From positions 1-7,205 of the forward strand of contig JAOPWI010000050.1 of NCBI GenBank assembly GCA_025965755.1: a stretch of DNA of 7,205 nt, given 5' to 3'. The notes below the pieces were generated by a model. The model made no database searches and was not told where the DNA came from. It was given only the letters and a program-made list of their open reading frames with translations. This document shows positions 1-6,720 of this stretch, in pieces; position 1 is the stretch's first letter; each line of letters begins with the position of its first letter. Source of the DNA: Frankiales bacterium (GTDB taxonomy: Bacteria > Actinomycetota > Actinomycetes > Mycobacteriales > SCTD01). Made by a program: the position numbers and the translations under genes.

Positions 1-114
1 GTTCCGTCGCGCCTGCTGCCCGCCCAGCTGCCCGGCCGGCCGGACGCTGCTCCGCGCTCCGGTGCCGCCCTCCGCCCGCCCGGCCGTGCTCCTCCCGCTC
101 CCGCAGGTACCTGA
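1..114 (+). CDS. Possible 3' end of an upstream gene (Pro/Ala-rich tail)
   Basis: The frame beginning at base 1 is open for 37 codons and ends in TGA at 112-114. It encodes an Ala/Pro/Arg-rich tail with no recognisable domain and ends 50 bases before the SecDF start. In many bacteria yajC lies just upstream of secD, and low-complexity tails are common in YajC of GC-rich species, so a YajC end is conceivable. However, no YajC motif is visible, the other forward frames are also open, and third-position G/C in this frame (27 of 37 codons) is lower than in the clear genes. Treat this as a weak call; it may be non-coding leader. Confidence 0.25.
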   Translation, partial: VPSRLLPAQLPGRPDAAPRSGAALRPPGRAPPAPAGT

Positions 115-155
115 GCCGTCCCCGCCGTCCCGCGCGCCCGCGCGGCCCTCCTGCT

Positions 156-159
156 GGAG
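156..159 (+). promoter_or_regulatory. Ribosome binding site deciding the secDF TTG start
   Basis: GGAG lies five bases (all C) before TTG at 165. No ATG, GTG or TTG occurs upstream in this frame back to the window edge. The next downstream residues form the expected N-terminal membrane anchor, so this TTG is the best start. Confidence 0.7.
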
Positions 160-164
160 CCCCC

Positions 165-2489
165 TTGTCCTCCCGTGCCGTTCTCTGGCGCGCGCTGCTC
201 GCGCTCGCCGTCCTCGTTCTGTCCGCCTACTACGCCCTCGACCGCCCCGCCAAGCTCGGTCTCGACCTGCGGGGCGGCACCCAGATCGTCCTGGAGACCC
301 AGGACTCGCCGACCGCCCGCGCCAACGCGGAGTCGACCGACCGCGCCGTCGAGGTGCTGCGCCGCCGCGTCGACGCCCTCGGCGTCTCCGAGCCCTCGCT
401 CACCCGCTCCGGGGAGCGCCGGATCATCGTCGAGCTGCCCGGCCTGCAGGACCCGCGGCAGGCCTCCGCGCTCATCGGCCGCACCGCGCAGCTGACCTTC
501 CACCCGGTTCTGGCCGCGGACCCGGCCGCCCCGGCGAAGGACGTGGCCACGCGCACCGTCGACACGTCCAAGCCGCTGGCGCTGCCCGACGACTCCGGCG
601 CGGGCACGCTGCAGCTCGGGCCCGCCGCGCTGACCGGCGAGGGCGTCAGCGGGGCGACGGGGGAGCTCGACCCGCAGTTCGGCACCGCCTGGAACGTCGC
701 GGTGCAGTTCAAGGGCACCGGCTCGCAGGCCTGGGACAAGCTGACGGCGGCCGCCGCCTGCCAGCCGCCGGGTGACCCGAAGCGCCGCGTCGCGATCGTG
801 CTCGACGGCGCGGTCATCTCCTCGCCGCAGGTCGACCCGTCGGTGCAGTGCGGCGTCGGCATCGTCGGCGGCACCACGCAGATCACCGGCGACTTCACCC
901 GCGAGGAGGCGCAGGACCTCGCCGCGCTCGTGCAGGGCGGCGCGCTGCCCGTACCCGTGGAGATCATCGAGCAGCGGGTCGTCGGCCCGACGCTGGGCGC
1001 CGAGGCGATCGACGCGAGCGTCGCCGCCGGCGTCATCGGCCTGAGCCTGACCGGCCTGTTCCTCATCATCGTCTACCGCCTGGTCGGCCTGCTGGCGACC
1101 GTCGGCCTGGCGTCGTACGGCCTGATCTCCTACGGCGCGCTGGTCGCCCTGGGCGCGACCCTCACCCTGCCGGGCCTGGCCGGCCTGCTGCTGTCGGCCG
1201 GCCTGGCCATCGACGCGAACGTGCTCGTGTTCGAGCGGGCCCGCGAGGAGCAGGCGGCCGGTCACAAGCGCGGCCTGCCCGGCGCGCTGCGCGAGGGCTA
1301 CAACCGCGCCTGGAGCGCGATCGCCGACTCCAACGCGACGACCCTGCTCGCCGCCGGCCTGCTGTTCCTGCTGGCCAGCGGCCCGGTGCGCGGCTTCGGC
1401 GTCACGCTGTGCATCGGCGTGCTCGCCTCGATGGTCTCGGCCCTGGTCGTGACCCGGGCGTTCACCGACCTGGTGATGCCGCGCCGCGTCGTGCAGGCGC
1501 ACCCGCGGGTCAGCGGCCTGGCCTCGCTCGGTCGGTTCCGCGAGTGGCTGCAGCGGCACAACCCCGACCTCATGCGCTGGCGCCGCCGCTTCCTGGCCGT
1601 GTCGCTGCTGGCGGTCGTTCTCGCCACGGCGGGCATCTTCGTGCGCGGGGTGGAGCTGGGCGTGGAGTTCACCGGCGGCCGGCTGGTCGAGTACTCCACC
1701 GCTCAGCCGGTCTCGGCCGAGCAGGCGCGCGAGGCGGTCGCGGACGCCGGCTTCCCGCGGGCGGTCGTGCAGCGCTCCGGCGACGACGACATCACCGTCC
1801 GCACCGGGGACCTGTCCGACGACGAGGAGCGGATCATCCGCGCGGCCGTGGCCGAGGTCGGAGGGGCGGTCGACCTGCAGCGCGACGAGCTGATCGGGCC
1901 GTCGCTCGGCGACGAGCTGCGCACCAAGGCGCTGCTCGCGCTGGGGGTGGCGCTGGCCGCCCAGCTGCTCTACCTGGCGGCCCGCTTCCGCTGGACCTTC
2001 GGCGCCGGGGCGGTGATCGCGATGCTGCACGACGTGCTGCTCGTGGTCGGCATCTTCGCCTGGCTCGGCAAGCCGCTCGACGGGGTGTTCCTCGCCGCCG
2101 CGCTGACCATCATCGGCGTGTCGATCAACGACAGCATCGTCACGCTCGACCGCGTGCGGGAGATCTGGACCAAGCAGCGCCGGACGCCGCTGGCCGCGGT
2201 CTGCAACGACGCGATCCTGCAGACGGCGCCGCGCACGATCAACACCGGACTGGGCGCGATGTTCATCCTGGCGACCCTCACGCTGCTCGGTGGCGACTCG
2301 CTCACCGACTTCGCGCTGGCCCTGCTCATCGGCCTGGTCGTGGGCACCTGGTCCTCCGCGTTCACCGCTCTGCCGCTGGTCATCGCCTTCGAGGGCCGGC
2401 GCAGCGCGCCGCCGCCCATGCCCAAGGTGGCGCCAGCGCGTCCGAGCGGCCGGGCTGGGACAGTGCGCGAGTCCGGCGCGGTGATCTAG
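165..2489 (+). CDS. secDF: Fused protein translocase subunit SecDF
   Basis: This is a proton-driven accessory subunit of the Sec translocon that helps pull exported proteins across the cytoplasmic membrane. At 774 residues it is close to other fused SecDF proteins (about 735-740). The SecD half has an N-terminal anchor (about 7-24), the LGLDLRGG motif (31-38), an external P1 domain (about 40-275), VGPTLG (273-278) and the membrane motif with AIDAN and FER (348-357). The SecF half has its own first helix (about 476-493), GVEFTGG (499-505), IGPSLGDELR (577-586), SINDSIVTLDRVRE (653-666) and GTWSSAF (727-733). By spacing with the characterised Thermus protein, Asp350, Asp656 and Arg690 match its proton-relay residues. 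About twelve helices are visible. The usual FDR(I/V)RE of SecF reads LDRVRE here. The C-terminal tail (about 744-774) is basic and Pro-rich. The stop lies 13 bases before the antiporter gene, which suggests an operon. Identity is firm. Confidence 0.97.
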   Translation: MSSRAVLWRALLALAVLVLSAYYALDRPAKLGLDLRGGTQIVLETQDSPTARANAESTDRAVEVLRRRVDALGVSEPSLTRSGERRIIVELPGLQDPRQASALIGRTAQLTFHPVLAADPAAPAKDVATRTVDTSKPLALPDDSGAGTLQLGPAALTGEGVSGATGELDPQFGTAWNVAVQFKGTGSQAWDKLTAAAACQPPGDPKRRVAIVLDGAVISSPQVDPSVQCGVGIVGGTTQITGDFTREEAQDLAALVQGGALPVPVEIIEQRVVGPTLGAEAIDASVAAGVIGLSLTGLFLIIVYRLVGLLATVGLASYGLISYGALVALGATLTLPGLAGLLLSAGLAIDANVLVFERAREEQAAGHKRGLPGALREGYNRAWSAIADSNATTLLAAGLLFLLASGPVRGFGVTLCIGVLASMVSALVVTRAFTDLVMPRRVVQAHPRVSGLASLGRFREWLQRHNPDLMRWRRRFLAVSLLAVVLATAGIFVRGVELGVEFTGGRLVEYSTAQPVSAEQAREAVADAGFPRAVVQRSGDDDITVRTGDLSDDEERIIRAAVAEVGGAVDLQRDELIGPSLGDELRTKALLALGVALAAQLLYLAARFRWTFGAGAVIAMLHDVLLVVGIFAWLGKPLDGVFLAAALTIIGVSINDSIVTLDRVREIWTKQRRTPLAAVCNDAILQTAPRTINTGLGAMFILATLTLLGGDSLTDFALALLIGLVVGTWSSAFTALPLVIAFEGRRSAPPPMPKVAPARPSGRAGTVRESGAVI

Positions 2490-2493
2490 GGAT

Positions 2494-2498
2494 GGAGG
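2494..2498 (+). promoter_or_regulatory. Ribosome binding site of the antiporter gene
   Basis: GGAGG lies in the 13-base gap after the secDF stop, four bases before GTG at 2503. It supports this GTG as the start. The ATG at 2492 is in another frame. Confidence 0.75.
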
Positions 2499-2502
2499 GG
2501 AC

Positions 2503-4008
2503 GTGGACGAGCACCTGAACCTGCTCCTCCTGCTCTCCTTCGTTCTGCTGCTCGTCGCGGTGCTGGCGGTGCGGGTCTCGGCCCGCACCGGCCTGCCCTC
2601 GCTGCTGCTCTATCTGGCCATCGGGCTGGCGGTCGGTGAGGCCGGCCTGGGCCTGCAGTTCGAGGACTACGAGCTCACCCTGGACCTCGGGTACATCGCG
2701 CTGGCGGTGATCCTGGCCGAGGGCGGGCTCACCACCCGGTGGCAGACGGTCCGGCCGGCGCTGCCGCTGGCCATCGCGCTGTCCACCATCGGCGTGCTGG
2801 CCAGCGTCGCGGTCATCGCGGCCGTCGGCCACCTGCTGCTCGGCCTGGAGCTGCGGACGGCCGTGGTGCTCGGCGGCGTGCTCGCGTCCACGGACGCGGC
2901 CGCGGTGTTCAGCGTGCTGCGCAAGCTGCCGCTGAACGGGCGCATCCGCGCGGTCCTGGAGGCCGAGTCGGGGCTCAACGACGCCCCGGTGGTGGTGCTC
3001 GTCGCGCTCGCCTCGTCCGACGCCTGGGGCAGCACCGGCGTGCTCGAGCTGATCGCGGTGGTGCTCTACGAGCTGCTCGCCGGCGCGGTCATCGGGCTCG
3101 TCGTCGGCCGGGTCGGGCGGTCGCTGCTGTCCCGCGTCGCGCTGCCCAGCGCCGGCCTCTATCCGGTGGCCACCGTCGGCCTGGTGCTGCTGGCGTTCAC
3201 CATCGGCAACGCGCTGCACGCCAGCGGCTTTCTCGCCGTCTACCTGGCCGGCCTGGTGTTCGGCAACGCGGCGCTGCCGCACCGCCGGGCCGTGCTCGGC
3301 TTCGCCGGGTCCCTGGCCCTGCTCGCCGAGGTCGGCCTGTTCGTGCTGCTCGGCCTGCTCGTCTCGCCCGGGCGGCTGCCCGGCGCGGTCGGGCTGGCCC
3401 TGGTCATCGGCGCGGCGGCCACCTTCGTCGCCCGGCCCCTCGGGGTGGCGCTGTCCTCGCTGCCGTTCCGGCTGCCCTGGCGCCAGCAGGTCTTCCTGTC
3501 CTGGGCCGGCCTGCGGGGCGCCGTGCCGATCGTGCTCACCACCATCCCCGTGACCGAGGGCCTGCCCGGCGCGGAGCGGATCGTCGACGTCGTGTTCGTG
3601 CTCGTCGTCGTCTACACGCTGCTGCAGGCGCCGACCCTGCCGCTGGCCGGGCGGCTGCTCGGGGTGGTCGAGCGCGGCCAGATCGGCGAGCTCGAGGTCG
3701 AGACGGCGCCGCTGGAGCAGATGGGCGCCGACCTGCTCCAGCTGGTCGTGCCGGAGGGCAGCCGCCTGCACGGCGTCTACGTCGAGGAGCTGCGCCTGCC
3801 ACCGGGCGCGCAGGTGACCCTGGTCGTCCGCCAGGGCCGCTCGCTGGTGCCGCAGCCGACCACCCAGCTCGCCGCCGGCGACCAGCTGCTCGTCGTCGCG
3901 ACGTCGGCCGTGCGCAGCGCCACCGAGGAGCGCCTGCGGGCCGTGGCCCGCGCCGGCAAGCTGGCCCGCTGGTACGGCGAGTCCGGCCCGCCACCGGTCA
4001 GCAGGTGA
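2503..4008 (+). CDS. Cation/proton antiporter, K+/H+ type (NhaP2/CvrA-like, CPA1) with TrkA_C domain
   Basis: This 501-residue integral membrane antiporter probably exchanges cytoplasmic K+ (or Na+) for H+ and so controls pH and ion balance. Residues 5-387 form a run of about 12-13 hydrophobic helices. They carry CPA1 hallmarks: ASTDAAAVF (128-136), ESGLND (155-160, with the likely ion-binding Asn159-Asp160 pair) and SWAGLRGAVP (333-342). Residues about 395-470 form a cytosolic TrkA_C (RCK_C) domain ending in the pattern LAAGDQLLVVA, a usual ligand-binding regulatory module. No RCK_N nucleotide-binding domain is present. The length is shorter than E. coli NhaP2 (about 578), which has an extra C-terminal domain. 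The GTG start follows GGAGG and the secDF stop by 13 bases, so co-transcription with secDF is likely. The family is certain; the transported ion is inferred from the family and could be Na+. Confidence 0.93.
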   Translation: MDEHLNLLLLLSFVLLLVAVLAVRVSARTGLPSLLLYLAIGLAVGEAGLGLQFEDYELTLDLGYIALAVILAEGGLTTRWQTVRPALPLAIALSTIGVLASVAVIAAVGHLLLGLELRTAVVLGGVLASTDAAAVFSVLRKLPLNGRIRAVLEAESGLNDAPVVVLVALASSDAWGSTGVLELIAVVLYELLAGAVIGLVVGRVGRSLLSRVALPSAGLYPVATVGLVLLAFTIGNALHASGFLAVYLAGLVFGNAALPHRRAVLGFAGSLALLAEVGLFVLLGLLVSPGRLPGAVGLALVIGAAATFVARPLGVALSSLPFRLPWRQQVFLSWAGLRGAVPIVLTTIPVTEGLPGAERIVDVVFVLVVVYTLLQAPTLPLAGRLLGVVERGQIGELEVETAPLEQMGADLLQLVVPEGSRLHGVYVEELRLPPGAQVTLVVRQGRSLVPQPTTQLAAGDQLLVVATSAVRSATEERLRAVARAGKLARWYGESGPPPVSR

Positions 4009-4050
4009 CTGCGCCGCACGAGAGGGGGTAACGCCTGCTTCAGCCGATGC

Positions 4051-4058
4051 AGGAGGAG
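4051..4058 (+). promoter_or_regulatory. Strong ribosome binding site (AGGAGGAG) of the four-helix protein
   Basis: This near-ideal Shine-Dalgarno sequence lies eight bases before ATG at 4067 and selects it over the ATG at 4047, which is in another frame. It is the strongest site in the window and presumably also drives the coupled downstream DUF2382 gene. Confidence 0.8.
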
Positions 4059-4066
4059 CCCCACAC

Positions 4067-4777
4067 ATGGCCCGACACGAGCACGCGACCGTCGCCTCGC
4101 AGGGGGGCGGTCTCCCCACGCCCGACACGGTGGTCGTCCATGGCGACGGCGTACGCGTCGACCGCGTCCACACCGAGCTGCCCCGGGCCGAGGCCCGCTC
4201 GCGCTTCGGCGGCGTCGACCCGCTGGCGGTCCTGGCCGGCACCACCGCCGCGATCGGCACGCTCGCCGTGCTGTCGTCGCTGGCCGGCGCACTCGGCCGC
4301 GTCGGCTACACCCAGGGCGTCGGCGAGCAGGAGCTGTCCACCGCCGCGCTCGCCGCCGGCCTGGTGATCCTGGGCCTGTCGCTGCTGTGGGGCGGCTGGG
4401 TCACCGGCCGCGTCGCCCGCTACGAGGGCAAGCGCAACGGGTTCCTCACCGGCCTGCTGTTCGTGCTGCTGAGCGCCGCCCTGGCCGCGGCCGCCTCCGC
4501 CTCCGACGACGTGCGCAACCTGGAGCTGCCGTCCTGGCTGGACACCGACACGCTGACCGTCGCGGCCATCGCCAGCGCGGTCACCGGCCTGATCGTCGCG
4601 CTCGGCGCGGCCACGCTCGGCGGAAGGATCGGCGCCGGCTGGCACCGCAAGGTCGACGACGCGCTGCTGGGCACCCGGGCGGGCGGCGTCGCGCCGTACC
4701 CGACCTCGGGCCCGCTCGGTGGCGCGACGGCGACGCCCGCCGGCACTTCGCCGCGCAGCGCGGACGCGGCCCGGTGA
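4067..4777 (+). CDS. Uncharacterised four-helix membrane protein
   Basis: I do not recognise a named function for this 236-residue protein. The N-terminus (1-50) is polar and charged. Four hydrophobic segments follow at about 52-77, 91-114, 124-145 and 163-187, and the C-terminal tail (about 190-236) is Gly/Ala/Pro/Thr-rich. The loop between helices 2 and 3 has a glycine-arginine pattern, GGWVTGRVARYEG (109-121), then KRNG. It resembles the GG-x-x-x-GR signature of small YrzE/TIGR04086-like membrane proteins; this likeness is from memory and was not searched. The gene starts 58 bases after the antiporter stop with its own strong ribosome site. Its TGA overlaps the GTG of the DUF2382 gene, so the two are made together. 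A role in an envelope stress response alongside DUF2382 is inferred from position only. Confidence 0.85.
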   Translation: MARHEHATVASQGGGLPTPDTVVVHGDGVRVDRVHTELPRAEARSRFGGVDPLAVLAGTTAAIGTLAVLSSLAGALGRVGYTQGVGEQELSTAALAAGLVILGLSLLWGGWVTGRVARYEGKRNGFLTGLLFVLLSAALAAAASASDDVRNLELPSWLDTDTLTVAAIASAVTGLIVALGAATLGGRIGAGWHRKVDDALLGTRAGGVAPYPTSGPLGGATATPAGTSPRSADAAR

Positions 4778-5259
4778 GCCGCTCCGAGCCGGACGGGGCC
4801 ACCGAGGCGATGCCGACCGCGGGCAGGCCCGCCGGGCCGGGGACTCCGGCCGGCCGCGAGGACGGCGACGCGCGCACCCACGACCTGACCCTGTCGCAGG
4901 AGCGCCTGCAGACCGGCACCGAGACCGTCGAGACCGGCCGGGTGCGAGCTCGCAAGACGGTCCAGACCGAGCGGGTCGAGCAGACCGTCCCGCGCGGCGT
5001 CGAGCACGCCGACATCGACCGGGTGTCCGTGCTGGAGGGCGACAGCGGCGAGATCGAGACGCTGCCCGACGGCAGCCTGTCGATCCCGGTGTTCGAGGAG
5101 CAGATCGTCGTCGAGAAGCGCCTGGTGGTGCGGGAGCGGGTCATCCTGCGCAAGCACACCGTCTACGAGGACCACCTCGTGCAGGCCGACCTGCGGCGCG
5201 AGCGGCTGGACGTGGACGTCGAGGGTGACGTCACCGTGACGGGGGACCGCACCGGATAG
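4774..5259 (+). CDS. DUF2382 (YsnF/AvaK-like) domain protein
   Basis: This 161-residue, highly charged soluble protein has no signal peptide or membrane helix. Residues 1-36 are a flexible Gly/Pro-rich lead. Residues 38-150 match the DUF2382 pattern: LTLSQERLQTG (38-48), alternating Arg/Lys/Val and Glu-rich segments, a middle segment ending SIPVFEEQIVVEKR (103-116), and a final DLRRERLDVDVEG (139-151). Two half-repeats are visible, with RVxxRK at 56-61 and again at 122-127. Many family members carry an N-terminal PRC-barrel, which is absent here. The family is linked to general stress responses in Bacillus (YsnF) and to heterocyst-related AvaK in cyanobacteria, but no biochemical activity is established. 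The GTG start overlaps the upstream stop (GTGA at 4774-4777) and has no good ribosome site of its own, so translation is probably coupled. ATG at 4810 is an alternative start, giving 149 residues. Confidence 0.85.
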   Translation: MSRSEPDGATEAMPTAGRPAGPGTPAGREDGDARTHDLTLSQERLQTGTETVETGRVRARKTVQTERVEQTVPRGVEHADIDRVSVLEGDSGEIETLPDGSLSIPVFEEQIVVEKRLVVRERVILRKHTVYEDHLVQADLRRERLDVDVEGDVTVTGDRTG

Positions 5260-5271
5260 ACCTCGCGGACC

Positions 5272-5303
5272 GGCGGCGCACCCCGGGAACGGGGGGCGCC
5301 GCC
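5272..5303 (+). terminator. GC-rich hairpin with GGAA tetraloop, likely terminator of the upstream block
   Basis: Arms 5272-5285 and 5290-5303 pair at 13 of 14 positions: eight G-C pairs, one A-G mismatch (5280/5295), then five G-C pairs. They close a GGAA loop (5286-5289) of the stable GNRA class. The hairpin begins 12 bases after the DUF2382 stop and ends 39 bases before the msrA start. No T-tract follows, so it would be a tail-less terminator of the type proposed for GC-rich actinobacteria, or an mRNA 3'-end stabiliser. Confidence 0.65.
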
Positions 5304-5330
5304 TGGCTGTTGGCACCGGTACGTCCCGAC

Positions 5331-5337
5331 AAAGGAG
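5331..5337 (+). promoter_or_regulatory. Ribosome binding site deciding the msrA GTG start
   Basis: AAAGGAG lies five bases before GTG at 5343. It favours this start over the in-frame TTG at 5310, which would place its initiation region next to the terminator hairpin and add 11 residues outside the family's usual N-terminus. Confidence 0.8.
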
Positions 5338-5342
5338 CAGCC

Positions 5343-5996
<654 letters not shown>

Positions 5997-6006
5997 GCTG
6001 GGGCTG

Positions 6007-6720
6007 GTGAGGCCCACCCGCGACAGCGCCCTGGTCGCGCTGGTCGTGGTGTGGGTCGCCGCCGTCCTCGGCCTGGACACCGGCGCGTCGCTGACCCAGC
6101 AGCGGCTGCTCGGGGCCGGCACCTGGCTGCTGCTGCTCGCCGTCCTGCACGGCGAGCAGCGGGCCACCCGGGTGCAGGTCGCGGTGGTGGTGGCGTACGC
6201 CTCGGTGATCGAGTACGTGTTCGCCGGCTGGCTCGAGGTCTACGTCTACCGGCTGGACAACGTTCCGGCCTTCGTGCCGCCGGGGCACGGGCTGGTCTAT
6301 CTGGCGGCCTTCGCGCTGGGCCGCAGCGCGTGGGCGCACCGGCACAGCCGCGCGCTGGTCGCCAGCACGCTGGTGCTCGGCGGCGCGTGGGCGGTCTGGG
6401 GCGTCACGCTGTCGGACCGCCCCGACCTGCTCGGCGCGTTCTGGTTCGGCTGCCTGCTGGCCTTCACGCGGTGGGGCAAGAGCCCGCTGCTGTACGCCGG
6501 GGCGTTCCTGGTCGTCAGCTACCTGGAGATCGTCGGGACGTCGCTGGGCAGCTGGGCCTGGCAGCCCTACGACCCGACCGGGTGGGTCAGCATCGGCAAC
6601 CCGCCGAGCGGCATCGCCGGCGGCTACGCGTGGTTCGACGCGGCGGCGCTGTGGCTGGCGCCCAAGGTGTCGCGCCGCCTCGGCCGGCCGGCCGTGCCCG
6701 AGCCGGCGGCGGTGGGCTAG
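6007..6720 (+). CDS. Uncharacterised polytopic membrane protein next to msrA
   Basis: I do not recognise a function for this 237-residue protein. It is dominated by about eight hydrophobic segments, near 7-23, 34-48, 56-75, 92-105, 116-133, 140-153, 160-178 and 202-218, with a short basic start (MRPTR) and a basic/Pro-rich end. Polar residues lie in or beside helices in motif-like settings: Glu69 (VIEYVF), YRLDN (81-85), PPGHGLVYL (91-99), Glu174 (SYLEIVGT), GNPPSGIAGGY (197-207) and Asp211. This pattern looks more like an enzyme or small-molecule carrier than a structural anchor, but that is inference. The GTG start lies 10 bases after the msrA stop with only a short GGGG (6000-6003) as ribosome site, so co-translation with msrA is likely. 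Its TAG interlocks with the stop of the opposing EamA gene. The coding call is well supported by hydrophobicity and codon use; the function is open. Confidence 0.85.
   Translation: MRPTRDSALVALVVVWVAAVLGLDTGASLTQQRLLGAGTWLLLLAVLHGEQRATRVQVAVVVAYASVIEYVFAGWLEVYVYRLDNVPAFVPPGHGLVYLAAFALGRSAWAHRHSRALVASTLVLGGAWAVWGVTLSDRPDLLGAFWFGCLLAFTRWGKSPLLYAGAFLVVSYLEIVGTSLGSWAWQPYDPTGWVSIGNPPSGIAGGYAWFDAAALWLAPKVSRRLGRPAVPEPAAVG

Noticed and set aside
62..775. Plus-strand 237-codon frame at the left end
   Set aside because: Mostly overlaps secDF in another frame and reads as Arg/Pro/Ala low complexity with no domain.
848..2518. Plus-strand open frame of 556 codons overlapping secDF
   Set aside because: The product is Arg/Ala/Gly/Pro low complexity, typical of an out-of-frame reading, and lies entirely over the motif-rich SecDF frame apart from its last bases.
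2380..4260. Long minus-strand open frame (626 codons) opposite the antiporter gene
   Set aside because: Its translation is Gln/Arg/Gly/Asp-rich without hydrophobic or domain structure and mirrors the antiporter codons. GC-rich DNA lacks stops in the opposite frame by composition, while the plus-strand protein has full family motifs.
4387..4773. Upstream extension of the DUF2382 frame (start at 4387, giving 290 residues)
   Set aside because: The added part is Arg-rich out-of-frame reading of the four-helix gene. DUF2382 similarity begins only after 4880, and the GTG at 4774 overlapping the upstream stop is a normal coupled start.
5310..5338. Promoter for msrA with a TTGGCA -35 box at 5310-5315
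   Set aside because: No reasonable -10 hexamer occurs 16-19 bases downstream; that position is occupied by the ribosome site. A promoter is likely nearby but I cannot place it.
5310..5342. TTG at 5310 as the msrA start
   Set aside because: There is no ribosome site before it and it lies beside the terminator hairpin. GTG at 5343 has AAAGGAG at the right spacing and the family-like length.
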